Positions 43,141 to 51,697 of a stretch of DNA of 64,000 bases are shown in pieces; the first letter of the stretch is position 1; every line of letters starts with the position of its first letter. The notes under the pieces were generated by a model that worked only from the letters and a program-made list of their open reading frames with translations, did not search any database and was not told where the DNA came from. A program made the position numbers and the translations under genes. Origin of the DNA: Lachnospiraceae bacterium (GTDB taxonomy: Bacteria; Bacillota_A; Clostridia; Lachnospirales; Lachnospiraceae); NCBI GenBank assembly GCA_017482005.1, contig JAFUOI010000003.1:1-64000 (forward strand), written 5' to 3'.

Positions 43141-44319
43141 ATGTTTACAGCATTTTTGATTAAGTATGCAGAAATAGGGGTCAAAGGACGCAACCGGTAT
43201 ATGTTTGAGGACGCCCTTGTGGATCAAATCCGTTTTGCCCTCGATAAAGTAGAAGGGGAGTTCAAAATACGAAAGACACAGGGACGTATCTATGTGGATG
43301 CGGTTTCTGAGTTTGATTTTGATGAGACGGTGGAAGCGCTGAAAAAAGTTTTCGGTATTTCCGGAATTTGTCCGATGATTTATGTAGATGATGAAGGTTT
43401 TGAAAAGCTTTCAGAAACCATTGTGGATTATATCGGAAAGGTATATCCGGAGAGAAATAAAACTTTCAAGGTGTTTGCGAGACGTGCGCGCAAAAACTAC
43501 CCGATGAGCTCCATGGAGATTAACTGTGAATTGGGCGGCGTAATTCTGGATGCGTATCCGGAAATGAAGGTGGATGTGCATAATCCGGAGATAGAGCTTA
43601 GCGTTGAGATTCGTGAGAAAATATATATTTATTCCGAAACAATTCCGGGACCGGGAGGAATGCCGGTCGGAACCGGTGGAAAGGCGATGCTGCTTCTTTC
43701 GGGCGGAATCGATTCGCCGGTGGCGGGTTATATGATCAGTAAGCGGGGAGTAAAACTTGAGGCGACTTATTTTCATGCACCGCCTTACACATCAGAGCGC
43801 GCAAAGCAGAAGGTAGTAGATTTGGCGAAGTATGTTTCTGCCTATGCAGGACCGATGAATCTGCATGTGATTAACTTTACGGATATTCAGCTTGCGATTT
43901 ATGAAAAGTGTCCGCACGATGAGCTGACAATTATTATGCGCCGTTACATGATGCGTATTGCGGAAATGATTGCGAAGGAGACGGGATGCCTTGGTCTTGT
44001 GACCGGCGAGAGTATCGGACAGGTAGCGTCACAGACGATGCAGAGTCTGATTTCCACCAATGAAGTGTGTGAACTTCCGGTATATCGTCCGCTTATTGCA
44101 TTTGACAAACAGGATATCGTGGATATTTCCGAGAAGATTAACACATACGAAACGTCCATTCAGCCGTTTGAGGACTGTTGTACGATTTTTGTGGCAAAGC
44201 ATCCGGTAACAAAACCGAATGTCAATGTAATCCGCGGTCACGAGAAAAACCTGGAAGATGTGATTGATGAATTGGTAAAGACGGCATTAGATACAAGAGA
44301 GATTATTGAGATTAAGTAG
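43141..44319 (+). CDS. thiI: tRNA 4-thiouridine synthase ThiI
   Basis: The start at 43141 (MFTAFLIKYAEIGVKGRNR) follows ACAGGAGAGATAAT. The 392 residues contain an N-terminal ferredoxin-like and THUMP domain and the PP-loop ATP site LLSGGIDSPVAGYMI. A C-terminal part carries GESIGQVASQTMQ and EDCCTIFVAKHP. The rhodanese domain of E. coli ThiI is absent, the normal short form in Firmicutes, where a dedicated desulfurase (here the gene just upstream) supplies sulfur. Confidence 0.95.
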   Translation: MFTAFLIKYAEIGVKGRNRYMFEDALVDQIRFALDKVEGEFKIRKTQGRIYVDAVSEFDFDETVEALKKVFGISGICPMIYVDDEGFEKLSETIVDYIGKVYPERNKTFKVFARRARKNYPMSSMEINCELGGVILDAYPEMKVDVHNPEIELSVEIREKIYIYSETIPGPGGMPVGTGGKAMLLLSGGIDSPVAGYMISKRGVKLEATYFHAPPYTSERAKQKVVDLAKYVSAYAGPMNLHVINFTDIQLAIYEKCPHDELTIIMRRYMMRIAEMIAKETGCLGLVTGESIGQVASQTMQSLISTNEVCELPVYRPLIAFDKQDIVDISEKINTYETSIQPFEDCCTIFVAKHPVTKPNVNVIRGHEKNLEDVIDELVKTALDTREIIEIK

Positions 44320-44375
44320 TAAACTTGAGCATCCGATATATCTGCTGAGGTGCATGGCTGTATTGTGAAATCAAA

Positions 44376-44405
44376 AAGAACAGGGCGTTTGCCCTGTTCT
44401 TAATA
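44376..44405 (-). terminator. Terminator between thiI and the HPr-like gene, strongest for the minus strand
   Basis: A perfect 10-bp stem, AGAACAGGGC / GCCCTGTTCT, with a GTTT loop. On the minus strand five T follow directly; on the plus strand the tail is TTAATAATT. Confidence 0.8.
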
Positions 44406-44424
44406 ATTCGTTGTAAATTGAAGA

Positions 44425-44655
44425 CTATACAGTGTAGTTTTTAAGTACTGCCATAACGTCTTCTGCACCGTCTTCTACATGGATGTTTAAGTCAATCGGC
44501 TTAGAAAGGTCCAAGCTGAAGATACCCATGATAGATTTAGCGTCGATTACGTATCTTCCTGATACTAAATCGAAATCGTAGTCAAATTTTGTAATATCAT
44601 TTACGAATGATTTTACTTTGTCGATTGAATTTAATGAAATCTGTACTGTTTTCAT
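44425..44655 (-). CDS. HPr-like protein lacking the phosphorylatable histidine
   Basis: The 76-residue protein matches HPr of the phosphotransferase system in length and in its second half. That half carries the regulatory serine region DAKSIMGIFSLDLSKP (Ser about 41, matching Ser46) and a DGAEDVMAVLKN end. The first half is different: the GLHARP loop holding His15 is replaced by NSIDKVK. It therefore cannot accept phosphate from PEP in the usual way, but could still be a target of HPr kinase, like Crh of Bacillus (which has Gln15). AAAGGAGG-type bases precede the start on the minus strand. It is a single-gene unit divergent from mtaB. Confidence 0.82.
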   Translation of the reverse strand: MKTVQISLNSIDKVKSFVNDITKFDYDFDLVSGRYVIDAKSIMGIFSLDLSKPIDLNIHVEDGAEDVMAVLKNYTV

Positions 44656-44758
44656 GTTTCAAAATCCTCCTTTTTCTTTAATACCTTCGCCTATTATACT
44701 AAATGCAGGAGTTTGAAAAGTCAAGCCGAAAACCTTACAAAAAAAAGCGAGGAAACCG

Positions 44759-46183
44759 ATGAAAAGTGTGGCACTCCATAACCTTGGATGCAAGGTAAAT
44801 TCATACGAACTGGACGTTATGCAGCAATTTTTACAAAAAGAAGGGTATAAAATTGTTGATTTTAACCAAAAAGCGGACATTTATATCATAAATACGTGTA
44901 CCGTAACAAATATTGCAGACCGTAAAAGCCGTCAAATGATTCACAGGGCAAAGAAGCAGAATCCGGACGCAGTTGTGGTGGCGGTCGGATGCTATGTACA
45001 GACGGCAAAAGAGCAGATAGAAAGCGATCCTTATATTGATCTTGCAATCGGAAATAACCGCAAAAAAGAGATTGTGACGATTGTAGGAGAATATTTAAAG
45101 CGTCGGGAGTCATTAAAGGCAGTAAAAGAGCAGCAACCGGCAGAATATAAAAGTTTCTCCGGCTGCGATAAAACTCTTTCCGGAACAACGATTCCTGACA
45201 TTGCTGCGGAAAAAGAGTATGAAGAAATGCAGCTTTCCCATACGGCGGAGCATACCCGTGCGTATATTAAGATACAGGACGGTTGTAACCAGTTCTGCAG
45301 TTATTGTGTGATTCCGTATGCGAGGGGACGTGTCCGTTCGCGCCGCGCGGAAGATGTGCTTGCGGAAATACAGGGGCTTGTCCGTTCCGGATATAAGGAA
45401 GTAGTGTTGACGGGAATTCATATAAGTTCCTACGGGCTTGATTTTCAGGGGCGTTCCTACAATGCCGACAGGGAAACACAGATGGATTCGGAATCGGAGG
45501 GGGCACTTCTTGCGCTGATCCGGAAGATTCATGCCATTGACGGTATTACGAGAATACGGCTCGGTTCACTGGAACCGAGGATCGTCACGGAGGATTTTGC
45601 AAAAGCACTCTCTGAAATGCCGAAGGTTTGTCCGCATTTTCATCTATCTCTTCAAAGCGGAAGTGATAGTGTGTTAAAACGTATGAACCGCCGCTATACA
45701 TGTGAAGAGTTTGAAAAGGGCGTTGGTTTGTTGCGTAAATATTTTGATGAGCCGGCCATAACGACGGATGTAATCACGGGATTTCCCGGTGAGACGGAGG
45801 AAGAATTCGGCGAGACAGTAGATTTTCTGAAGAATATCCGGTTTTTTGAGATGCATGTTTTCCCGTATTCGCGCAGGGAAGGGACTGTGGCGGCATCTAT
45901 GCCGGGGCAGCTTGCGGAAAAAGAAAAAAAACAGAGAAGCGCGGTGCTTCTTGAAATGGACAGGCAGTATTCGCTTGCATACAGAAAGAAGCATATCGGG
46001 AAAGAAATGCCGGTGCTGTTTGAACAGGCACAGGAAATCGGCGGCGTGACGTATCAGGTCGGACATACGCAGAATTATATCAAGGTGGCAGTGCTCTCTG
46101 AGGAAGATCTTACTAACTGTGAGGTTTTGTGTACACTGACAGAGATGGCGGATGAAGAGACTGTTTTTGCGCAAAAGAATTGA
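44759..46183 (+). CDS. mtaB: tRNA (t6A37)-methylthiotransferase MtaB
   Basis: A radical SAM enzyme that adds a methylthio group to t6A37 of tRNA. The 474 residues have the UPF0004 domain with its three cluster Cys (LGCKVNSYE, INTCTVTN, VAVGCYVQ). The radical SAM motif is GCNQFCSYCVIPYARG (CxxxCxxC), and LTGIHISSYG and HLSLQSGSDSVLKRMNR follow in the barrel. A short TRAM-like end closes it. The NLGCKVN/CTVTN phrases favour MtaB over MiaB and RimO. GCGAGGAAACCG precedes the ATG. Confidence 0.93.
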   Translation: MKSVALHNLGCKVNSYELDVMQQFLQKEGYKIVDFNQKADIYIINTCTVTNIADRKSRQMIHRAKKQNPDAVVVAVGCYVQTAKEQIESDPYIDLAIGNNRKKEIVTIVGEYLKRRESLKAVKEQQPAEYKSFSGCDKTLSGTTIPDIAAEKEYEEMQLSHTAEHTRAYIKIQDGCNQFCSYCVIPYARGRVRSRRAEDVLAEIQGLVRSGYKEVVLTGIHISSYGLDFQGRSYNADRETQMDSESEGALLALIRKIHAIDGITRIRLGSLEPRIVTEDFAKALSEMPKVCPHFHLSLQSGSDSVLKRMNRRYTCEEFEKGVGLLRKYFDEPAITTDVITGFPGETEEEFGETVDFLKNIRFFEMHVFPYSRREGTVAASMPGQLAEKEKKQRSAVLLEMDRQYSLAYRKKHIGKEMPVLFEQAQEIGGVTYQVGHTQNYIKVAVLSEEDLTNCEVLCTLTEMADEETVFAQKN

Positions 46184-46208
46184 GTTTATCAAAAATTGGT
46201 GTTATAAT
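46180..46208 (+). promoter_or_regulatory. Promoter of the ireB-ruvX operon
   Basis: TTGAGT (46180-46185), 17 bases, TATAAT (46203-46208) with a TGn extension. The -35 overlaps the mtaB stop codon. Confidence 0.65.
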
Positions 46209-46280
46209 CATAGTGGTATACGAGTGAAAAAATGTATTTTTATTTACAAATATGATAATGAAGGATAGGGGTGTGATGAA

Positions 46281-46544
46281 ATGCAGGATTTAGGAAACAC
46301 ACAATATTTCAAGGTAGAAGTGGAGCCGGAAACAGGGGTAAAGGTAGTTTTATCCACCGTATATGAGGCACTGAGTGAAAAAGGATATAATCCGGTCAAC
46401 CAGATCGTGGGTTACATTATGTCCGGAGATCCGACTTATATCACAAGTCACAAGAATGCCAGAAGTCTGATTATGAAAGTGGAAAGAGACGAGCTGGTAG
46501 AAGAGATGCTCAAAGAGTACATCAAAGCGAATCATTGGAAATAG
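46281..46544 (+). CDS. ireB: IreB-family regulatory phosphoprotein (UPF0297)
   Basis: The 87-residue helical protein shows the IreB pattern: [42 protein letters not shown] and a [11 protein letters not shown] end. In Enterococcus IreB is phosphorylated on N-terminal Thr residues by the PASTA kinase IreK and modulates cell-wall stress tolerance. A Thr is present in GNTQY. The order ireB-ruvX-DUF1292 is the classical Firmicutes cluster. AGGGGTGTGATGAA precedes the ATG. Confidence 0.93.
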   Translation: MQDLGNTQYFKVEVEPETGVKVVLSTVYEALSEKGYNPVNQIVGYIMSGDPTYITSHKNARSLIMKVERDELVEEMLKEYIKANHWK

Positions 46545-46556
46545 TGAGGAAAAGAT

Positions 46557-47006
46557 ATGCGTATTATGGGTCTGGATGTCGGCTCAAAGACGGTCGGCGT
46601 GGCAGTCAGCGATCCGCTTTTGCTTACAGCGCAGAGTTTGGAGATTGTGCGGCGCAAATCGGAGAACAAACTGAGACAGACATACGCCAGGATAGAAGAA
46701 CTGGCACAGCAGTATGAAGTACAGAAGTTTGTGGTAGGATTACCGAAGAACATGAATGCAACAGAGGGAGAGCGTGCAGAGAAGTCGAGAGAGTTTGCAG
46801 ATGCGCTGTTTCGTCGTACAGGGATTGAGGTTGTGCTCTGGGATGAACGTCTGACTACCGTTGCAGCAGATAAAACAATGATGGAAGCAGGGATTCGCAG
46901 GGAAGATCGCAAGGAATATGTCGATGCGATTGCTGCTTCTTATATTTTACAGGGATACCTGGATTATCTTCATCATCAGGAAAATGTGTCCGAAGGACAG
47001 ATATAG
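46557..47006 (+). CDS. ruvX: Holliday junction resolvase-like RuvX (YqgF)
   Basis: The 149 residues form an RNase H-like fold: [18 protein letters not shown] with the first catalytic Asp, [27 protein letters not shown] with the conserved Glu, and a [14 protein letters not shown] end with the final Asp. The family is linked to pre-16S rRNA 5'-end processing and earlier to Holliday-junction resolution. It follows ireB after 12 bases. Confidence 0.94.
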   Translation: MRIMGLDVGSKTVGVAVSDPLLLTAQSLEIVRRKSENKLRQTYARIEELAQQYEVQKFVVGLPKNMNATEGERAEKSREFADALFRRTGIEVVLWDERLTTVAADKTMMEAGIRREDRKEYVDAIAASYILQGYLDYLHHQENVSEGQI

Positions 47007-47018
47007 ACAGGAGAACAG

Positions 47019-47288
47019 ATGGAAAAGATTACATTTACACCGGAGACGGAAGAGGAAGCAATACAGCTTTTTGTATTAGAAAAAACAAGACTCGGCGGGG
47101 TGGATTACCTTCTTGTGACGGACAGGGAAGAAGGTGATGCGCAGGCGCTGATTTTAAAAGATGTGACGGCAGAGCACGGTGATGAAAGTACTTATGTTGT
47201 CGTTTCTGACGATAAGGAACTTGAAGCAGTGGCTGCGGTGTTTGAGAGCTTGCTGGATGATATTGCATTTGTGGAAGATGAGGAATAA
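47019..47288 (+). CDS. DUF1292 family protein
   Basis: The 89-residue acidic protein has the DUF1292 pattern (ITFTPETEEEAIQLFVLEKT, YLLVTDREEGDAQALILK, FESLLDDIAFVEDEE). The family has no firm function but is regularly third in the ireB-ruvX cluster. CAGGAGAACAG precedes the ATG. Confidence 0.85.
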   Translation: MEKITFTPETEEEAIQLFVLEKTRLGGVDYLLVTDREEGDAQALILKDVTAEHGDESTYVVVSDDKELEAVAAVFESLLDDIAFVEDEE

Positions 47289-47351
47289 TCCGGCAAAGAA
47301 AAAACCAATAATAGAATAAAAGTTCTTTTATAGAATTTGGAGGAAAAATAA

Positions 47352-49004
47352 TTGAATAGTAAGCTTAAGATCATACCATTGGGTGGTTTGGAGCAGATTG
47401 GAATGAATATTACTGCCTTTGAGTACGAGGACAGTATTATTGTCGTGGATTGCGGACTTGCATTTCCGGAAAATGACATGCTCGGTATCGACCTTGTGAT
47501 TCCGGATGTCACTTATCTGAAAGAAAATGCAGACAGAGTCAAAGGATTCATGATTACCCACGGACATGAGGACCATATCGGAGCGCTTCCGTATGTTCTC
47601 AAGGAACTTCCGGTTCCGATTTATGCAACCAATCTTACAATGGGTGTTATTGAACGTAAACTGTCGGAACACGGGCTGGATAAAGCGGTAAAACGAAAAG
47701 TTGTTAAATTCGGTCAGCATATTAATCTGGGACAGTTGCGTGTGGAATTTATCAGAACGAACCATAGTATTGCCGATGCGGCGGCACTTGCAATCTATTC
47801 GCCGGCCGGAATTGTGGTTCATACAGGTGACTTTAAAGTGGATTACACACCGGTTTACGGTGATGCCATTGATCTGCAGAGATTTGCGGAACTGGGCAAA
47901 AAAGGTGTATTGGCACTGATGTGCGACAGCACCAATGCGGAGCGTCCGGGATTTACACCTTCCGAGAAGACGGTCGGCGTTGCTTTCGACAATATTTTTT
48001 CGGAACATACCAATACACGACTTATTATAGCGACCTTTGCGTCCAATGTAGACCGTGTGCAGCAGATTATTAATTCTGCATATAAATACGGCAGAAAAGT
48101 AGTTGTGGAAGGACGAAGCATGGTCAATATCATTGATACGGCCATGAATTTAGGATATATCAGTATTCCGGATAATACGCTCATCGATATTGAGCAGATT
48201 AAAAACTATCCGGACGAAAAAACCGTAATTATTACAACGGGAAGTCAGGGTGAAAGTATGGCGGCGCTCAGCCGTATGGCCAGCGGAATGCACAGAAAGA
48301 TCCATATCGGACCGCTCGATACGGTCATCTTTTCGTCAAATCCGATTCCGGGAAATGAGAAAGCGGTTTCCAAGGTGATCAATGAATTGTACGCCAAGGG
48401 TGCGGATGTTATTTTTCAGGATGCGCATGTATCCGGACATGCCTGCCGTGAGGAAATTAAGCTGATTTACTCCCTTGTGCAGCCGAAATATGCGATTCCG
48501 GTACACGGTGAATACCGTCATCTGAAAGCACAGGCCAATCTTGCAAGAGAGTTGGGTATGGATAAGGATAATATCTTTATTCTCCGCTCAGGAGAGGTTT
48601 TGGAATTAGATGAAGATGCGGCGGAAGTGACGGGAAGAGTTCCGGTCGGTTCCATTTTTGTGGACGGTCTCGGTGTTGGTGATGTCGGAAATATTGTGCT
48701 CCGTGACAGACAGCATTTGGCGGAAGACGGTATTTTGATTGTTGTTGTTGCACTTGACTGTGAGAACAATTATGTCGTTTCCGGACCGGATATCGTTTCG
48801 AGAGGGTTTGTTTACGTGCGTGAGGCAGATGAACTGCTTGATGAAGCTAAACTGATTGTGGCAGATGTTCTCGATGATTGTATTAACAGAAATATTTCCG
48901 ATTGGGGCAGAATGAAAAATACCATGAGGGATGCCCTCAATGAATATGTATGGAAAAAGACCAAGAGACGTCCGATGATTCTGCCGATTATCATGGAAGT
49001 ATAG
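47352..49004 (+). CDS. rnj: Ribonuclease J
   Basis: RNase J is the main 5' exonuclease and endonuclease of RNA decay in Firmicutes. The TTG start at 47352 follows TTTGGAGGAAAAATAA. The 550 residues have the metallo-beta-lactamase motif THGHEDHIGALPY (HxHxDH), HTGDFKVDYTP, MCDSTNAERPG, a beta-CASP part with TTGSQGESMAAL and SGHACREEIKL, and a C-terminal domain with VSRGFVYVRE. It is a single RNase J, without telling J1 from J2. Confidence 0.96.
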   Translation: MNSKLKIIPLGGLEQIGMNITAFEYEDSIIVVDCGLAFPENDMLGIDLVIPDVTYLKENADRVKGFMITHGHEDHIGALPYVLKELPVPIYATNLTMGVIERKLSEHGLDKAVKRKVVKFGQHINLGQLRVEFIRTNHSIADAAALAIYSPAGIVVHTGDFKVDYTPVYGDAIDLQRFAELGKKGVLALMCDSTNAERPGFTPSEKTVGVAFDNIFSEHTNTRLIIATFASNVDRVQQIINSAYKYGRKVVVEGRSMVNIIDTAMNLGYISIPDNTLIDIEQIKNYPDEKTVIITTGSQGESMAALSRMASGMHRKIHIGPLDTVIFSSNPIPGNEKAVSKVINELYAKGADVIFQDAHVSGHACREEIKLIYSLVQPKYAIPVHGEYRHLKAQANLARELGMDKDNIFILRSGEVLELDEDAAEVTGRVPVGSIFVDGLGVGDVGNIVLRDRQHLAEDGILIVVVALDCENNYVVSGPDIVSRGFVYVREADELLDEAKLIVADVLDDCINRNISDWGRMKNTMRDALNEYVWKKTKRRPMILPIIMEV

Positions 49005-49026
49005 GACGAAAGATAAGGATGAGATT

Positions 49027-49359
49027 ATGTTTGAATTACACGACGAACTCGGTGAATTTATTGTCAAATTAAAAGAGACCAAAGTTTATCGCGAATATGA
49101 AGAACAGAAGAATCGGATCAGTCAGCAGCCTGAGCTCAAGCAGCGTGTCGACGATTTCCGGCGTAGAAATTATGAGATTCAGACGAGTAATTATTCGGAT
49201 CATTTATTTGATGAAATGGAACGCTTTCAAAAAGAAAGTGAACATTTGAGAGATATTCCCGCAGTGCATGATTTTCTTGCGGCGGAGCTTGCGCTTTGCC
49301 GTATGATTCAGAGGGTGACAACGACTATTGTGGAGGCGGTCTCCGAGGATTTTGATTAG
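49027..49359 (+). CDS. YlbF/YmcA family protein
   Basis: The 110-residue all-helical protein has the Com_YlbF look: ELHDELGEFIVKLKETKVYR, YEEQKNRISQQPEL, VDDFRRRNYE, and a helical end ALCRMIQRVTTTIVEAV. In Bacillus, YlbF, YmcA and YaaT form an Fe-S complex that steers RNase Y. Its place right after RNase J fits an RNA-decay link, which is inference. The start has GAAAGATAAGGATGAGATT upstream. Confidence 0.8.
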   Translation: MFELHDELGEFIVKLKETKVYREYEEQKNRISQQPELKQRVDDFRRRNYEIQTSNYSDHLFDEMERFQKESEHLRDIPAVHDFLAAELALCRMIQRVTTTIVEAVSEDFD

Positions 49360-49374
49360 AAAAGAGGAAAAACA

Positions 49375-49779
49375 GTGAGTTTAAAACAAGTACTTGCAGC
49401 GATTCTGAATATGGTCTTTCGATTAACAATCTCTATTCTTGTTGTTATGTTGATTTATAGAGCGGCCATGTATTCTTATCATTTCGGATACATGGTGTTT
49501 GCGGATGCGGCGATGGAAGTGTCTCCGGGTCGGGATATCAGCATTACTGTGGAGACGGACGATGACATTTTGGATGTCGGGAATACATTAGAGAGAAGAG
49601 GACTTATTTCCGATGCAAAAATTTTCCTTGTCCAGGCATATTTATTGGAATATAAGGACAAGATTCTTCCGGGCGTTTATTCCCTTAATACGTCTATGAA
49701 ATCTGAGGAGATGCTGGAAATTATGGCGTCTGCAGCGGAGAAACCGGACGAAGAGTCAGAGGAAGAGGAGACAAAGTAA
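49375..49779 (+). CDS. Short MltG/YceG-like membrane protein without the catalytic domain
   Basis: The 134-residue protein has one N-terminal membrane helix (FRLTISILVVMLIYRAAMYS) and a domain of about 60 residues resembling the N-terminal LysM-like part of MltG (VETDDDILDVGNTLERRGLI, LPGVYSLNTSMKSEEMLEIM). The acidic tail ends EESEEEETK. Full MltG has about 350 residues with a YceG endolytic transglycosylase domain, which is absent here; the stop is followed directly by another gene, so this is not a frameshift. GTG start with AAAAGAGGAAAAACA. Glycan binding or MltG regulation are possible roles, not shown. Confidence 0.7.
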   Translation: MSLKQVLAAILNMVFRLTISILVVMLIYRAAMYSYHFGYMVFADAAMEVSPGRDISITVETDDDILDVGNTLERRGLISDAKIFLVQAYLLEYKDKILPGVYSLNTSMKSEEMLEIMASAAEKPDEESEEEETK

Positions 49780-50421
49780 GTGATCGTAGAACAGAGATAT
49801 GTTGATTTTATGAATTCCCTTGAAAAGGAAGAAATTCCTTATTTGGAGGAACTGGAAGCATATGCGGTCGAAACGGAAGTTCCGATCATTCGCAAAGAGA
49901 TGCAAAGTTTTTTAAAAACATTGCTTACGATGAATAAACCGAGGCAGATTCTGGAGGTGGGAACTGCCATCGGTTTTTCTGCGTTACTGATGAGTGAATA
50001 TATGCCGTGTGACGGGCATATTACAACGATAGAGAAATATGAAAAACGTATACCGATTGCGAGAGAGAATTTTAAAAAGTATGGCAAGTCGGAACAGATT
50101 ACGTTGATCGAAGGAGATGCGTCGGAGGTTCTCGCGGGGCTTGCAGGCGAGTATGATTTAATATTTATGGATGCGGCAAAAGGTCAGTACATACATTTCC
50201 TGCCGGATATTTTGCGGTTGTTAAAACAGGGCGGAGTTTTGCTTTCCGACAATGTACTTCAGGATGGGGATGTGATTGAATCCCGCTATGCGGTGACGCG
50301 CAGAAATCGCACCATCCACGGACGTATGCGGGAATATTTGTATGAGCTTAAAAACCATCCGCAGCTGCAGACAAGCATTATTCCCCTCGGAGACGGAATT
50401 ACCCTTTCCGTAAAAAAATAA
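49780..50421 (+). CDS. SAM-dependent O-methyltransferase, TrmR-like
   Basis: The 213-residue protein has the O-methyltransferase family 3 core: QILEVGTAIGFSALLMSEYM (motif I), ITTIEKYEKRIPIARENFKKYG, DLIFMDAAKGQYIHFLPDIL and GGVLLSDNVLQDG. The family includes TrmR, which methylates 5-hydroxyuridine in tRNA. The U32 peptidase-type gene next door (a tRNA hydroxylation partner, TrhP-like) supports that reading. The GTG start directly abuts the previous stop, with GAGGAGACAAAG upstream. Confidence 0.88.
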   Translation: MIVEQRYVDFMNSLEKEEIPYLEELEAYAVETEVPIIRKEMQSFLKTLLTMNKPRQILEVGTAIGFSALLMSEYMPCDGHITTIEKYEKRIPIARENFKKYGKSEQITLIEGDASEVLAGLAGEYDLIFMDAAKGQYIHFLPDILRLLKQGGVLLSDNVLQDGDVIESRYAVTRRNRTIHGRMREYLYELKNHPQLQTSIIPLGDGITLSVKK

Positions 50422-50431
50422 GGAGACAGTT

Positions 50432-51697
50432 ATGAGAAAACCTGAATTACTCATTCCGGCCAGCAGTCTGGAAGTGTTAAAGACAGCGGTAATCTTCGGA
50501 GCGGACGCTGTATATATCGGCGGTGAAGCATTCAGCCTTAGAGCCAAAGCAAAGAATTTTTCAAAGGAAGATATGGCGGCAGGAATTGCATTTGCCCATG
50601 AGCACGGAGCTCTTGTATATGTTACGGCAAACATTCTTGCCCACAATTATGATATGGAAGCAGCAGCAGAGTATTTTAAAGAACTTGCCGTGTTAAATCC
50701 GGATGGCATTATTGTTTCTGATCCGGGAATGATTATGTTAGCAAAGGTTAATTGTCCGGAGATTGAGATACATTTAAGTACGCAGGCAAATAATACTAAC
50801 TATATGACATATCGTTTTTGGTATGAACAGGGCATCAAGCGCGTAGTCAGCGCCCGTGAGCTTTCGCTTCGTGAAATCAAACAAATCAGGGAGGCGATTC
50901 CGGAGGACATGGAAATCGAGAGTTTTATTCACGGTGCAATGTGTATCTCCTATTCCGGAAGATGTCTTCTCAGTAATTATTTTACCGGAAGAGATGCCAA
51001 CAGAGGAGCATGTACCCATCCGTGTCGGTGGAAATATGCGGTTGTGGAGGAGTCCCGCCCGGGCGAGTACCTTCCGGTATATGAAAATGAGAGGGGTACT
51101 TACATTTTTAATTCCAAGGATCTTTGTATGATTGAGCATGTACCTGAAATGATAGATGCGGGAATTGACAGTTTTAAGATTGAAGGACGCATGAAGACGG
51201 CCCTTTATGTGGCGACGGTGGCGCGTACGTACCGCAAGGCGATTGATGCTGCCATGGAGTCAAAGGAGGCGTATGATGCGCTTTTGCCATGGTGCAGGGA
51301 AGAAATATCAAAGTGTACCTACAGGCAGTTTACAACCGGTTTTTATTTTGGAAAGCCGGATGAAAATACGCAGATTTACAACAGCAATACGTATGAGCAG
51401 GAATATATCTATCTTGGCATTGCGGAGAATGTGTCAGCGGTAAGGACAGACAATACGGACAGCCCGTGCGGGGAATGTGAGGTTTCCATTGAACAGCGAA
51501 ATAAGTTCAGTGTCGGTGAAGTGATTGAAATCATGAAGCCGGACGGGCGAAATGTGGAAGTTACTGTTTTATCTATTCGCAATGAAGACGGACAGGAGCA
51601 GGAAAGTGCTCCGCATCCGCAGCAAAGACTTGAGGTGAAACTCTCCGGCGTGGCGGAGAAATATGATATTTTGCGAAAGAAAGGGAAGAGATCATGA
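50432..51697 (+). CDS. U32 peptidase-family protein, probable tRNA hydroxylation protein TrhP
   Basis: The 421-residue protein opens KPELLIPASSLEVLKTAVIFGADAVYIG. It carries the U32 signature ESFIHGAMCISYSGRCLLSN and the Cys cluster region GACTHPCRWKY, a likely Fe-S site. DAGIDSFKIEGRMKTALYVA follows. U32 proteins were named as collagenases, but YrrN/YrrO/TrhP members make 5-hydroxyuridine in tRNA from prephenate. The preceding TrmR-like gene would methylate the product, so the pair forms a wobble-uridine modification unit. It overlaps glnN by 4 bases. Confidence 0.9.
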   Translation: MRKPELLIPASSLEVLKTAVIFGADAVYIGGEAFSLRAKAKNFSKEDMAAGIAFAHEHGALVYVTANILAHNYDMEAAAEYFKELAVLNPDGIIVSDPGMIMLAKVNCPEIEIHLSTQANNTNYMTYRFWYEQGIKRVVSARELSLREIKQIREAIPEDMEIESFIHGAMCISYSGRCLLSNYFTGRDANRGACTHPCRWKYAVVEESRPGEYLPVYENERGTYIFNSKDLCMIEHVPEMIDAGIDSFKIEGRMKTALYVATVARTYRKAIDAAMESKEAYDALLPWCREEISKCTYRQFTTGFYFGKPDENTQIYNSNTYEQEYIYLGIAENVSAVRTDNTDSPCGECEVSIEQRNKFSVGEVIEIMKPDGRNVEVTVLSIRNEDGQEQESAPHPQQRLEVKLSGVAEKYDILRKKGKRS

